The position numbers and the translations under genes are program-made. A stretch of 45,388 nucleotides of DNA from Desulfotomaculaceae bacterium. GTDB lineage: Bacteria; Bacillota; Desulfotomaculia; Desulfotomaculales; Pelotomaculaceae. The notes beneath the pieces are model-generated. The model saw nothing but the letters and a program-made list of their open reading frames with translations. It did not search any database and was not told the DNA's origin. Each line of letters begins with the position of its first letter. Position 1 is the first letter of the stretch. The stretch covers positions 1-45,388 of the forward strand of contig JAQVXL010000010.1 in NCBI GenBank assembly GCA_028709235.1, given 5' to 3'. Positions 22,718 to 30,022 of the stretch are shown in pieces.

Positions 22718-25237
22718 TTATATCACGCCCCGGTAGTAATGTCCTTTGGTAAACCCCTGGGGGCTGTGCCCCGCCAGGATTTCTTTCAGTTCAGAAACAT
22801 TTTGGCCGGGCCGGTCAAGAACAGTACGGTAAGCCCTGACAGCGTCCCGCACATAACTATGCCCCTCGCGCCTGGCCTCGATGCGCAGCGCGGCTATGCC
22901 GGTCCCGGCGATCAGGTCAACATCTTCAATAAGACACAGGTCCCTTGAATTAAATATATGCATGCGGCAGTACTGGTCCTGCTCAACCGGAAATATGACG
23001 TCTTTCCGGTCTTTCAAGCCGCATTGGGTGTCCCGGCATGGTCCGGGGCAGCGCCCCGGCTTTTCTTCTCCCAGCAGGCTGCCGGCGGCGCAGTATTCTG
23101 AAACCATCAGGGGCAGCGCGCCGTGCACAATTACCTCGGCCGGAACCGGCAAAGCGGGGACAATGCTCCTGATCTGCTCCAGGGTAAGTTCCGGAGACAG
23201 GGTAACCCGGCTCACACCGGCCTCTTTTAATAGCATGGCGCTTTCATAATTGAAGATATTCAGTGAAAAATCAGCGTAAACAGGTCTATCTGTAAAATCC
23301 CGCACCTTCCTGATCAAACCCAGATTCCCGGCCTGAACCCCATCCAGATGCGCCTGAGCTGCCTTTTCCAGGAGGCGGCAGAATTTATCTATATCTTGAT
23401 CCTGCAAAATCCGGGAGGAAGAAAGGACAAAGCCGACACCGGCTGCAGCGCAGATTTCGCTTCCTTTTAAAACATGATCAGTGGTCAGGACACCTCTGGA
23501 ATGAAACTGCTCTCCGCCAAAGTACACCAGCCCGGCTCCCGCGGCAACAGCAGCCTTAAGGGAGGCCAGGTCCGTCACTGTCACAGCCAGCTGCGGCCTT
23601 TTCTCAGCGCCAACTGCGGCAGCAGGCCCGGCGGCGGCAGCGGCCAGGCGGCGGCGAAAAACCTCTTCCGCCACCGGTTTGTGTCCGAAAACACCTGCTC
23701 TTTTTTTCTCAAGGCGGGAAATGGCGATTCTCCTGGTTTCATTAATGTCGCTGACCGGCGCCATTAAATCGCCTGCCAGATCCAGTTGCAGCTCCGACAT
23801 GACAAAAGGGGTGTTTCCCAGGCGGGAAAGCTGTTTCCAGAGGTATTCATATGTCAGCGGGCGGTTCAGGGCCTCCTGGGCGGGGTTGGTAGATAACGCC
23901 TCCCCGGTATTGCCGCTGCTGTCCTCAACTCCTATTTTAAGAGGCTCTCCCAGCCTGGCCCACACCCTGAAGACAAGGGGAATCTTTTTCTGCTCCCTGG
24001 GAGAGGCAAAACTGGCCCTGGCTTTTTCGATCAGGGCAGCGTCGTGAGTTTTAAAAACACGGTCGCCCGGGAAAACCCGCCCGGGAATGTCCAGCTGTAC
24101 AACTGCTCCTGCCGGCGCGTGGTCTATAGGCCGGCCGCCTATAAACATGCGTTTTACCTCCCCGGCTTTCCGGCCGCCCGCGGTAACCCAAACCTCGATG
24201 CCGTCCCCTGCCCGGAGCGGTTCTTCCAGAGATATTTCCGCCAGGCGGAGCGTTTTATTAAAACCTTTGACCCGGCCCAGGAAAAGGCCCCGGTTGTTGG
24301 GCCGCTTATAGCTCATCAGGTCCGGGCCCGGCCGCCCGTAAAAGTAGCCGGTGGTAAAATCCCGGTTAAAAATTTGGGTAAGCTCCCTGGCCTCGTCCGG
24401 CGTAACGGTAAAATCACCACCTGCGGCAGCTCTGTCCAAAAGGCTTCGATAAACCCTGACCACAGTGGCTACGTATTCCGGCCTTTTCATCCGCCCTTCA
24501 ATTTTACATGACGTGATACCTGAGCGGATCAAGTCCGGCAGGTTTTTGCTCATATTCAGGTCCCGCGGGCTCAAAAGGTATTTGCCGGCACTGCCCGGAT
24601 CAGCCAGAGCCCGGCCCTGCCGGTCCACCAAAATATAGGGCAGGCGGCAGGGCTGAGCGCAGCGGCCCCTGTTGCCGCTCCGGCCGCCAATCAGGCTGGA
24701 CATGAGGCACTGGCCGGAATAACAAACACAAAGGGCGCCGTGAATGAATACTTCGATTTCAACCCCGGACTCCCTGACCAGCTCTGTAACCGTCTCCAAA
24801 GACAATTCTCTGGCCAGCACGATCCGGCTTATACCGGCTTCTTTTAAGGCCAGTGCCGCGGGCAGGTTGTGCACAGTCATCTGGGTGCTGGCGTGCAGCG
24901 GCAGTTCGGGGATGGCTTGACCGGCCAGCCTTAAAAGGCCCAGGTCCTGGATAATTACTCCGTCAGCGCCACTGCGCTGCAGAAAATGAAGAAACTCCAG
25001 CGCCTCCGGCAGTTCCCGGTCGTCCAGCAGGATATTAACGGTTACATAGACCCTGGCTCCTCTGACGTGAGCATACTCTACCGCCCTGACGATTTCACGG
25101 TCGTCAAAGTTACTGGCTGAATGCCTGGCATTAAAACTTTTGCCGCCCAGGTAGACTGCGTCCGCTCCGTTTTCCACAGCCGCCACCAATGACTCCCAAC
25201 TGCCGGCCGGCGCCAGCAATTCCGGTTTGCGGGACAT
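22718..25237 (-). CDS. U32 family peptidase/RlhA-like protein with DUF3656, double module
   Basis: This 839-residue member of the U32 group includes collagenase-like proteins and RlhA, which is needed for 23S rRNA C2501 hydroxylation. The first module opens KPELLAPAGSWESLVAAVENGADAVYLGG and has the conserved cysteine block CVCYSGQCLMSS...RGRCAQPCRLPY (about 175-205). A DUF3656-like middle follows (~380-490). A second, diverged module then starts at LAVTVTDLASLKAAVAAGAGLVYFGG with its own cysteine block (CRDTQCGL). The ATG at 25237 is preferred over one eight codons earlier, which overlaps the upstream gene. An SD (GGAAGGAG) lies within the end of that gene, so the two are coupled. Confidence 0.85.
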   Translation of the reverse strand: MSRKPELLAPAGSWESLVAAVENGADAVYLGGKSFNARHSASNFDDREIVRAVEYAHVRGARVYVTVNILLDDRELPEALEFLHFLQRSGADGVIIQDLGLLRLAGQAIPELPLHASTQMTVHNLPAALALKEAGISRIVLARELSLETVTELVRESGVEIEVFIHGALCVCYSGQCLMSSLIGGRSGNRGRCAQPCRLPYILVDRQGRALADPGSAGKYLLSPRDLNMSKNLPDLIRSGITSCKIEGRMKRPEYVATVVRVYRSLLDRAAAGGDFTVTPDEARELTQIFNRDFTTGYFYGRPGPDLMSYKRPNNRGLFLGRVKGFNKTLRLAEISLEEPLRAGDGIEVWVTAGGRKAGEVKRMFIGGRPIDHAPAGAVVQLDIPGRVFPGDRVFKTHDAALIEKARASFASPREQKKIPLVFRVWARLGEPLKIGVEDSSGNTGEALSTNPAQEALNRPLTYEYLWKQLSRLGNTPFVMSELQLDLAGDLMAPVSDINETRRIAISRLEKKRAGVFGHKPVAEEVFRRRLAAAAAGPAAAVGAEKRPQLAVTVTDLASLKAAVAAGAGLVYFGGEQFHSRGVLTTDHVLKGSEICAAAGVGFVLSSSRILQDQDIDKFCRLLEKAAQAHLDGVQAGNLGLIRKVRDFTDRPVYADFSLNIFNYESAMLLKEAGVSRVTLSPELTLEQIRSIVPALPVPAEVIVHGALPLMVSEYCAAGSLLGEEKPGRCPGPCRDTQCGLKDRKDVIFPVEQDQYCRMHIFNSRDLCLIEDVDLIAGTGIAALRIEARREGHSYVRDAVRAYRTVLDRPGQNVSELKEILAGHSPQGFTKGHYYRGVI

Positions 25238-25244
25238 TAAAATG

Positions 25245-26201
25245 CTACTCCTTCCGCTCATGCCTTAAAAGCCCGGCGCAGGGTATTACCTCTACTCCCC
25301 GGCGCACGATCTCGTCAAGAAACAGGTTTAAACCCAGGGAGTCGCTGGCCATATGCCCGGCGATAATCACATTCACATAGTTTTTTTCTGCTTCCTTGCG
25401 GTGCTTCTCCCCGATGTGCATCACAATCAGTGTGCCGACGCCGGCTGCCGACAGTTTGGCATAGGCGTCTTCAGAGCCGCTGGTCCCTCCAGTCATGTCG
25501 ACCATGACCCGGCCGGCCCGTTTTTCTTTGCTGCCAATGACAATGGCGGGACCGGCGTTATAGTTTACCGCTTCCGCGTATTCGGGAATTTCCTTTAACA
25601 GCTGCACCACATCGTTTAAAGTCTCCGGTTTCTTTTCGTCCATTAAACTCTGGATAAAATCATTGACCAGGTTGTCAGCCGGTGTATGCACGCACATGAG
25701 CGGGATGTCCAGCAGCCTGGCAGCGTCAACTGCCCGGTTATGGTTCAGCGGCATCAAACCCAGTTTTACCTCGTTGATACGGGAAGCCATAAGGCCCTCG
25801 GCTACATTGATCGGGACGCCGAATTTGGCCAGGACATCCTCCTGTAGCCGCATTACCTGGTAAAGAGCCGACATGGCCTTGCCCTCGGGGTGGTGGGCAA
25901 TGATCAGATCTACTTTTTGGCCCCGTCCGGAGATCCGGTCGGCCAGCAAAACTTCCCCGGTCTCCATGTCTATGCCGGCCAGCGCTCTGGTCACCTCCCG
26001 TTCAGGGTCGCCGTAAAGAAGCCTCGTGTCACCGTAAGGGTTGAACAGCTTATCCTGGTCGTATTCCTTTTTTTCATCTTCTTTCATTTCTGCAAACTGC
26101 TTATTTTCTTTCTCCAAAAGCCTTTCTACCGCAGCTTTTGAGCGGGGATCCCGGCCCATCCCTTTTTCAATGGCGAGTCTGTAAATTTCACCTATTTTCA
26201 T
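25245..26201 (-). CDS. NIF3/DUF34-like metal-binding protein
   Basis: The 318-residue protein starts at ATG 26201 after TAGGAGG; a frame ten codons longer has no SD. The central IIAHHPEGKAM carries the His-His pair and MHIGEKHRKEAE the GxxHxxxE motif that bind two metals in NIF3/GTP-cyclohydrolase-1-type-2-like proteins, and NVIIAGHMASDSLG matches the family's GHxxSE element. An N-terminal helical extension of about 60 charged residues (ERLLEKENKQFAEMKEDEKKEYD) is longer than usual. Its cellular role is unknown. It sits seven bases upstream of the U32 gene. Confidence 0.8.
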   Translation of the reverse strand: MKIGEIYRLAIEKGMGRDPRSKAAVERLLEKENKQFAEMKEDEKKEYDQDKLFNPYGDTRLLYGDPEREVTRALAGIDMETGEVLLADRISGRGQKVDLIIAHHPEGKAMSALYQVMRLQEDVLAKFGVPINVAEGLMASRINEVKLGLMPLNHNRAVDAARLLDIPLMCVHTPADNLVNDFIQSLMDEKKPETLNDVVQLLKEIPEYAEAVNYNAGPAIVIGSKEKRAGRVMVDMTGGTSGSEDAYAKLSAAGVGTLIVMHIGEKHRKEAEKNYVNVIIAGHMASDSLGLNLFLDEIVRRGVEVIPCAGLLRHERKE

Positions 26202-26252
26202 CAAACTTTTCCTCCTATCCTTAACCCACATTCATTCCCAACCCATCCCATC

Positions 26253-26387
26253 GGGGACATACCTCGGCACTTCAATCGGGGACATTCCTCGGCATCAAAG
26301 CCAGGCCCTAAACAGAGGTGTGTCCCCGTACCTTTTGACAGAGGTGTGTCCCCATTCCGCTGTCTGGTACCATGCAACGATACAATG
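26253..26387. repeat. REP/REPIN-like hairpin repeat, copy C with duplicated arms
   Basis: GGGGACATACCTC (26253-26265) and GGGGACATTCCTC (26278-26290) are left arms; two right arms, each GAGGTGTGTCCCC, lie at 26315-26327 and 26341-26353. The flank ATTCCGCTGTCTGGTACCAT (26354-26373) is identical to copy B. Both arms are duplicated, so several alternative hairpins are possible. Confidence 0.75.
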
Positions 26388-26399
26388 TTGCAAAAGAGA

Positions 26400-27014
26400 T
26401 TATTTCCTGGACACATACATATTCCCTTCCAGGTAAAACCGCAGCGGCAGTTTTTCCACCTCATTGATGCCGATCCGTGTTGTCGTAATGATCCTTTCTT
26501 TTGGTTCCGTCCCCTTTAGGAGCACCAGAGGCCCCGCGGTTAAATCCGCGCCGTTATGAGCGCGGGTTATGCCCAGGGCCTGCACCAACTTGGCCGGCCC
26601 GCTGCACAGGTCAACAATCTTTTCCCGCCTGCGGTTGGCACGCATTATAGGCAAACCCGCCAGGGGCTCCAGCGCCCTGAGCAGTACTGCCTCTCCCACT
26701 CCTGCCGGGGCGGTAACCGTGTTAAAGCAGTAATACATACCGTATATAAAATAGACATAAGCGTGACCCGGCGGCCCAAACATCACCCTATTGCGCGGGG
26801 TCATGCCGCGGGAGGCGTGACAGGCCGGATCTCCCTGGACGTAAGCTTCTGTTTCTACAATCCGGCCGGCGACTATACCTGCCGGGGAATAATTTATAAG
26901 GATATTTCCCAGCAGTTCCCTGGCCACGGTGACAGTATCCCTGGCGTAAAAAGAACGGGGAAGGACCTCCTCCCCGCGGTCAAATTCTTGCAGCAAAAAT
27001 TTTTTCTCCGTCAT
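26400..27014 (-). CDS. mpg: 3-methyladenine DNA glycosylase (AAG/Mpg family)
   Basis: This 204-residue base-excision repair enzyme removes alkylated purines. The family core is clear: [37 protein letters not shown] (catalytic Glu in VETEAY), [20 protein letters not shown], and [10 protein letters not shown] with [11 protein letters not shown] near the C terminus. The length matches the family. It lies 16 bases after the stop of polX, so the two repair genes form an operon. Repeat copy C follows its stop region. Confidence 0.95.
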   Translation of the reverse strand: MTEKKFLLQEFDRGEEVLPRSFYARDTVTVARELLGNILINYSPAGIVAGRIVETEAYVQGDPACHASRGMTPRNRVMFGPPGHAYVYFIYGMYYCFNTVTAPAGVGEAVLLRALEPLAGLPIMRANRRREKIVDLCSGPAKLVQALGITRAHNGADLTAGPLVLLKGTEPKERIITTTRIGINEVEKLPLRFYLEGNMYVSRK

Positions 27015-27030
27015 ACCTTAAACCTGTTCT

Positions 27031-28740
27031 CTATCGTTTGCGCAGAAATTTAATCAGTTTTCCGGCCGGCATGGTATTTATTATGTCATCAGGCTCCAGC
27101 CAGGCCCGCCGGGCTACAGACACACCGTAGCGCATTTCATCCATCCGCTTGAGGTCGTGAGCATCGGTGTTTACCGCCATCTTAATCCCTTTTTCTTTAG
27201 CCCTGCGGGCGTTTAAGTCGTTCAAATCGAGACGGTCGGGTGAAGAGTTGATCTCTAATATAGTACCACAACTGGCAGATGCATCCAACACCCTCTCCAG
27301 GTCCAGGGCATAGCCCTCCCTGCCGGACAGCAGGCGCCCGGTCAAGTGACCGATAATATCTACATTTTTATTCTCGACAGCCGATATGATCCGGGCTGTC
27401 ATCGTTTCCCGGTCCTGTTTAAAAGCGCTGTGTACCGAGGCAACTACCAGGTCTATGTCTTTTAAAATTTCCTCCGGGCAGTCCACTCCGCCTCCGGGCA
27501 GAATATCAACCTCGATCCCGGTTAAAATGGTTAATCCATCAATCTTTTTGTTCAGAGACCGTATTTCTCTGTGCTGTTCTTTCAGCTTGTCCAGAGAAAG
27601 GCCCCCGGCAATTTTGAGAGACTGGGAGTGATCTGTCACCGCGATGTATTCGTAGCCTTTCTCCCTGGCCCTTTTTATAACCTGCTCGATGGTGCTGAGT
27701 CCATCGCTCCAGTCCGTGTGAAGATGCAGATCCCCCTTGATATCCTCCAGTTCTACCAGGCGGGGCAGCAAGTCCTGCGCGGCCGCCTCAATCTCGCCCC
27801 GGTCCTCCCTTAGTTCCGGCGGAATATAAGGCAGTCCCAGGGAACTGTAAATTTCCTGCTCATCATGGAAAACGCCGCCGGCCCTGTTTTCCGGGGCTTT
27901 TATTGCCATTCCCTTTTCCGCCAGAAAGGCCTCCAACCTGCTCAGATGGGCGCGGCTGCCCGTATTGAAAAACAAATTAAGGGCGAACTGTTCCTCCGGC
28001 GTCACTGTCAGATCTACCACAACACCCCATTGGGTCAGTAGTTTTAAACGGTTTGGGCTCCGCTCCAAAACCTCTTTCACCCGCGGGTGCCTTTCCAGGG
28101 CAGCGTATACCGGCCCGGGCTCGGCTGCCGCAGCAACCAGGTCAATATCACCGACAGTTTCCCGCCAGCGCCGTACGCTGCCGCCGGTTTCTACATTAAC
28201 CACACCAGGCAGCGTCAACAGGTAACTTTTCAGCTCCTCGGCCAGAACCCTGGCGGTGGCCAGCAACACACGTCCGCTGCGGTCTTGGTGCATCTTAATA
28301 CTCCTGATGATCTCCTTTTCTCTTTTGCTTCCCATGCCCGGTAAGCCCCTGATCCGGCCGGCCCTGGCGGCTGCGGCCAATTCATCCAGGCTGGTAATGC
28401 CGAGCCTCTCCCTGAACAGGGCCGCCCGTTTGGGCCCAATGCCCGGCAGGGACATTACCTCCAGCATCCCCGGAGGAATTTCCTGCAGTAATTCTTCCAG
28501 CTTCTGCAGACGGCCGGTAGTAAGGATCTCATCTATCTTCGCCGCTATGTTTTTGCCGATGCCGGGGATTTTTGTCCATCCCTCTCTTAACCGGATCTTT
28601 TCCAGCGGCTCTTCCAGCCCGGACAAAATCCTGGCGGCGTTTCTATAAGCGCGTATCTTGAAAAAATCTTCTCCTTTGGACTCAAGTAAGTCAGCCAGAT
28701 CATAAAAGAGCCAGGCCACTTCCTCATTTCTCATAAACAT
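27031..28740 (-). CDS. polX: DNA polymerase/3'-5' exonuclease PolX
   Basis: This 569-residue bacterial family X polymerase acts in gap-filling repair. It has an N-terminal helical 8-kDa-like domain (~1-60) and two helix-hairpin-helix segments (GIGKNIAAKI, LPGIGPKRAALF). The nucleotidyltransferase palm carries GGSVRRWRETVGDIDL (metal-binding Asp pair). The C-terminal PHP phosphoesterase domain begins with DLHLHTDWSDG near 333 and contains VTDHSQS, GIEVDIL and the final NTDAHD. Length and order are standard. The start ATG at 28740 has only a weak GGGG upstream; an ATG two codons later is equally possible. Confidence 0.95.
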   Translation of the reverse strand: MFMRNEEVAWLFYDLADLLESKGEDFFKIRAYRNAARILSGLEEPLEKIRLREGWTKIPGIGKNIAAKIDEILTTGRLQKLEELLQEIPPGMLEVMSLPGIGPKRAALFRERLGITSLDELAAAARAGRIRGLPGMGSKREKEIIRSIKMHQDRSGRVLLATARVLAEELKSYLLTLPGVVNVETGGSVRRWRETVGDIDLVAAAAEPGPVYAALERHPRVKEVLERSPNRLKLLTQWGVVVDLTVTPEEQFALNLFFNTGSRAHLSRLEAFLAEKGMAIKAPENRAGGVFHDEQEIYSSLGLPYIPPELREDRGEIEAAAQDLLPRLVELEDIKGDLHLHTDWSDGLSTIEQVIKRAREKGYEYIAVTDHSQSLKIAGGLSLDKLKEQHREIRSLNKKIDGLTILTGIEVDILPGGGVDCPEEILKDIDLVVASVHSAFKQDRETMTARIISAVENKNVDIIGHLTGRLLSGREGYALDLERVLDASASCGTILEINSSPDRLDLNDLNARRAKEKGIKMAVNTDAHDLKRMDEMRYGVSVARRAWLEPDDIINTMPAGKLIKFLRKR

Positions 28741-28782
28741 TTACAGCCCCATTCCCAGTAATAATATTCCCCAAAAAAAAAC

Positions 28783-28808
28783 AACTCATGAATCATGATT
28801 CATGAGTT
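28783..28808 (-). terminator. Terminator after zapA: perfect 26-bp palindrome
   Basis: AACTCATGAATCATGATTCATGAGTT is perfectly palindromic (described here by its 13-bp arm AACTCATGAATCA). On the minus strand it is followed by nine T residues. It abuts the zapA stop codon and separates it from polX. Confidence 0.85.
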
Positions 28809-29072
28809 TTACTTATCCTTGCTTTCAGGCTCCAACATTTTTACCAGGTTATCATGCTCTTCCTGAAGCTTCATTAACTCATCCGCTATGTTCAGTGCAG
28901 CCAGTACAGCCGTTTGGGATTTTGATAATTTGGTGTTCCGGGTCGCCAGCTGGATCATTTTGCGGTTGACATACAGAGCTAGCGCCATCATCTCCTCCGG
29001 GCTGCTGACACCTTTCAAGGTATAGTACTCGCCAAAAATTTCCACTTCGATCCTGGTTACTTTTTCGGTCAT
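28809..29072 (-). CDS. zapA: Cell division protein ZapA
   Basis: ZapA is a small coiled-coil protein that bundles FtsZ filaments. The 87-residue form starts at MTEKVTRIEVEIFGEYYTLKG; the ATG follows GGAGGTTGCTT, while the TTG two codons earlier touches the SD. The conserved segment SSPEEMMALALYVNRKM is followed by the long helix SQTAVLAALNIADELMKLQEEHDNL. It lies upstream of polX and downstream of pheT, as in other Firmicutes. Confidence 0.93.
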   Translation of the reverse strand: MTEKVTRIEVEIFGEYYTLKGVSSPEEMMALALYVNRKMIQLATRNTKLSKSQTAVLAALNIADELMKLQEEHDNLVKMLEPESKDK

Positions 29073-29155
29073 AAGCAACCTCCAGGTTTTAAATTTTATT
29101 ATATTTCGTCATCTTTCGCCTTTTTTCCTGCGCGGGAATAAATTTTTCTATTATT

Positions 29156-29908
29156 TTGTCCGCCTTGCTGACATCGGTCAGGATCGTCAACCAGTACCAG
29201 CGGACCGTACTGCTGCGTTTCGGGCGTTTTGTCGCTGTACTTGAGCCAGGTTTGCGGTTTATCTGGCCTTACGGCATTGACCGCACCATCTATGTGGATT
29301 TGCGGGTGGCTACCATCGATGTTTCAGGCCAGGATATCATAACAAAGGATAACGTACCTGTGTCCATAAACGCTGTGGTCTATTTTCAGGTAAACAATCC
29401 CGATCTGGCTGTTCTGAACGTCGAGAATTTTCGCCAGGCGACAACACTCCTGGCCCAGACCATGCTGCGTTCTGTGCTCGGCTCCCATGAACTGGACGAC
29501 ATGCTGTCTGAAAGAGACAAAATAGGCAAGGTGCTCCAAGAAGAACTGGATAAATCAACCGAGACGTGGGGAGTGAAGGTTGTCCTGGTTGAAATCAAGT
29601 CTGTTGACCTGCCGGAAGGAATGAAAAGGGCTATGGCCAAACAAGCCGAGGCAGAGCGGGAACGCCGGGCCAAGGTGATTTTCGCCGAGGGGGAGTACCA
29701 GGCTTCGCAGAAGATCCTGGAGGCAGCTTCAGTGATCAGCCAGAATTCATCAGGATTAATGCTGCGCATGCTCCAGACATTAACTGAAGTTTCGGTGGAA
29801 AAAAACAGCACGATCATATTCCCGATGCCTATGGAGATCATGGAGTTTTTCAAGGCCAAAACGTGGGAAATAGCACAGAAGCAGGCTAATAAAGAAAAGG
29901 AAGAGTGA
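29156..29908 (+). CDS. Slipin/SPFH (band 7) family protein, start uncertain
   Basis: The 250 residues from a TTG at 29156 form a stomatin/slipin-type SPFH domain: SVRIVNQYQRTVLLRFGRF, EPGLRFIWPYGIDR, DIITKDNVPVSINAVVYFQV, RSVLGSHELDDMLSERDKI, then the helical RAMAKQAEAERERRAKVIFAEGE. Slipins scaffold membrane microdomains through an N-terminal hydrophobic hairpin. No SD precedes this TTG. The same frame stays open back to 29093 with a hydrophobic stretch (ILLYFVIFRLFSCAG) that would supply the missing anchor but has no normal start codon. No nfeD partner gene is adjacent. It is divergent from zapA. Confidence 0.85.
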   Translation: MSALLTSVRIVNQYQRTVLLRFGRFVAVLEPGLRFIWPYGIDRTIYVDLRVATIDVSGQDIITKDNVPVSINAVVYFQVNNPDLAVLNVENFRQATTLLAQTMLRSVLGSHELDDMLSERDKIGKVLQEELDKSTETWGVKVVLVEIKSVDLPEGMKRAMAKQAEAERERRAKVIFAEGEYQASQKILEAASVISQNSSGLMLRMLQTLTEVSVEKNSTIIFPMPMEIMEFFKAKTWEIAQKQANKEKEE

Positions 29909-29960
29909 ACCTCACCTGCGGCGACCTGCCGGCTTACAACGCAGGTTCGCCCCCCTAATA

Positions 29961-30000
29961 GAGGGACAGTCTCCTCCCGGGCTGCCCCCCTCGGGCTATT
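29961..30000. repeat. Fragment of GAGGGACAGTC-type repeat and a CCCG/CGGG stem
   Basis: GAGGGACAGTCTCC repeats the left arm of the element at 19452. It is followed by a CCCG...CGGG hairpin with a loop of about 12 nt, and may double as a terminator for the slipin gene. Confidence 0.35.
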
Positions 30001-30022
30001 ATCTTTTTGATACACTTAGGCA

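Noticed and set aside
29386-30015. A 209-codon minus-strand frame
   Set aside because: It is antisense to the slipin gene, Ser/Thr-rich and without an SD. The SPFH motifs are on the plus strand.
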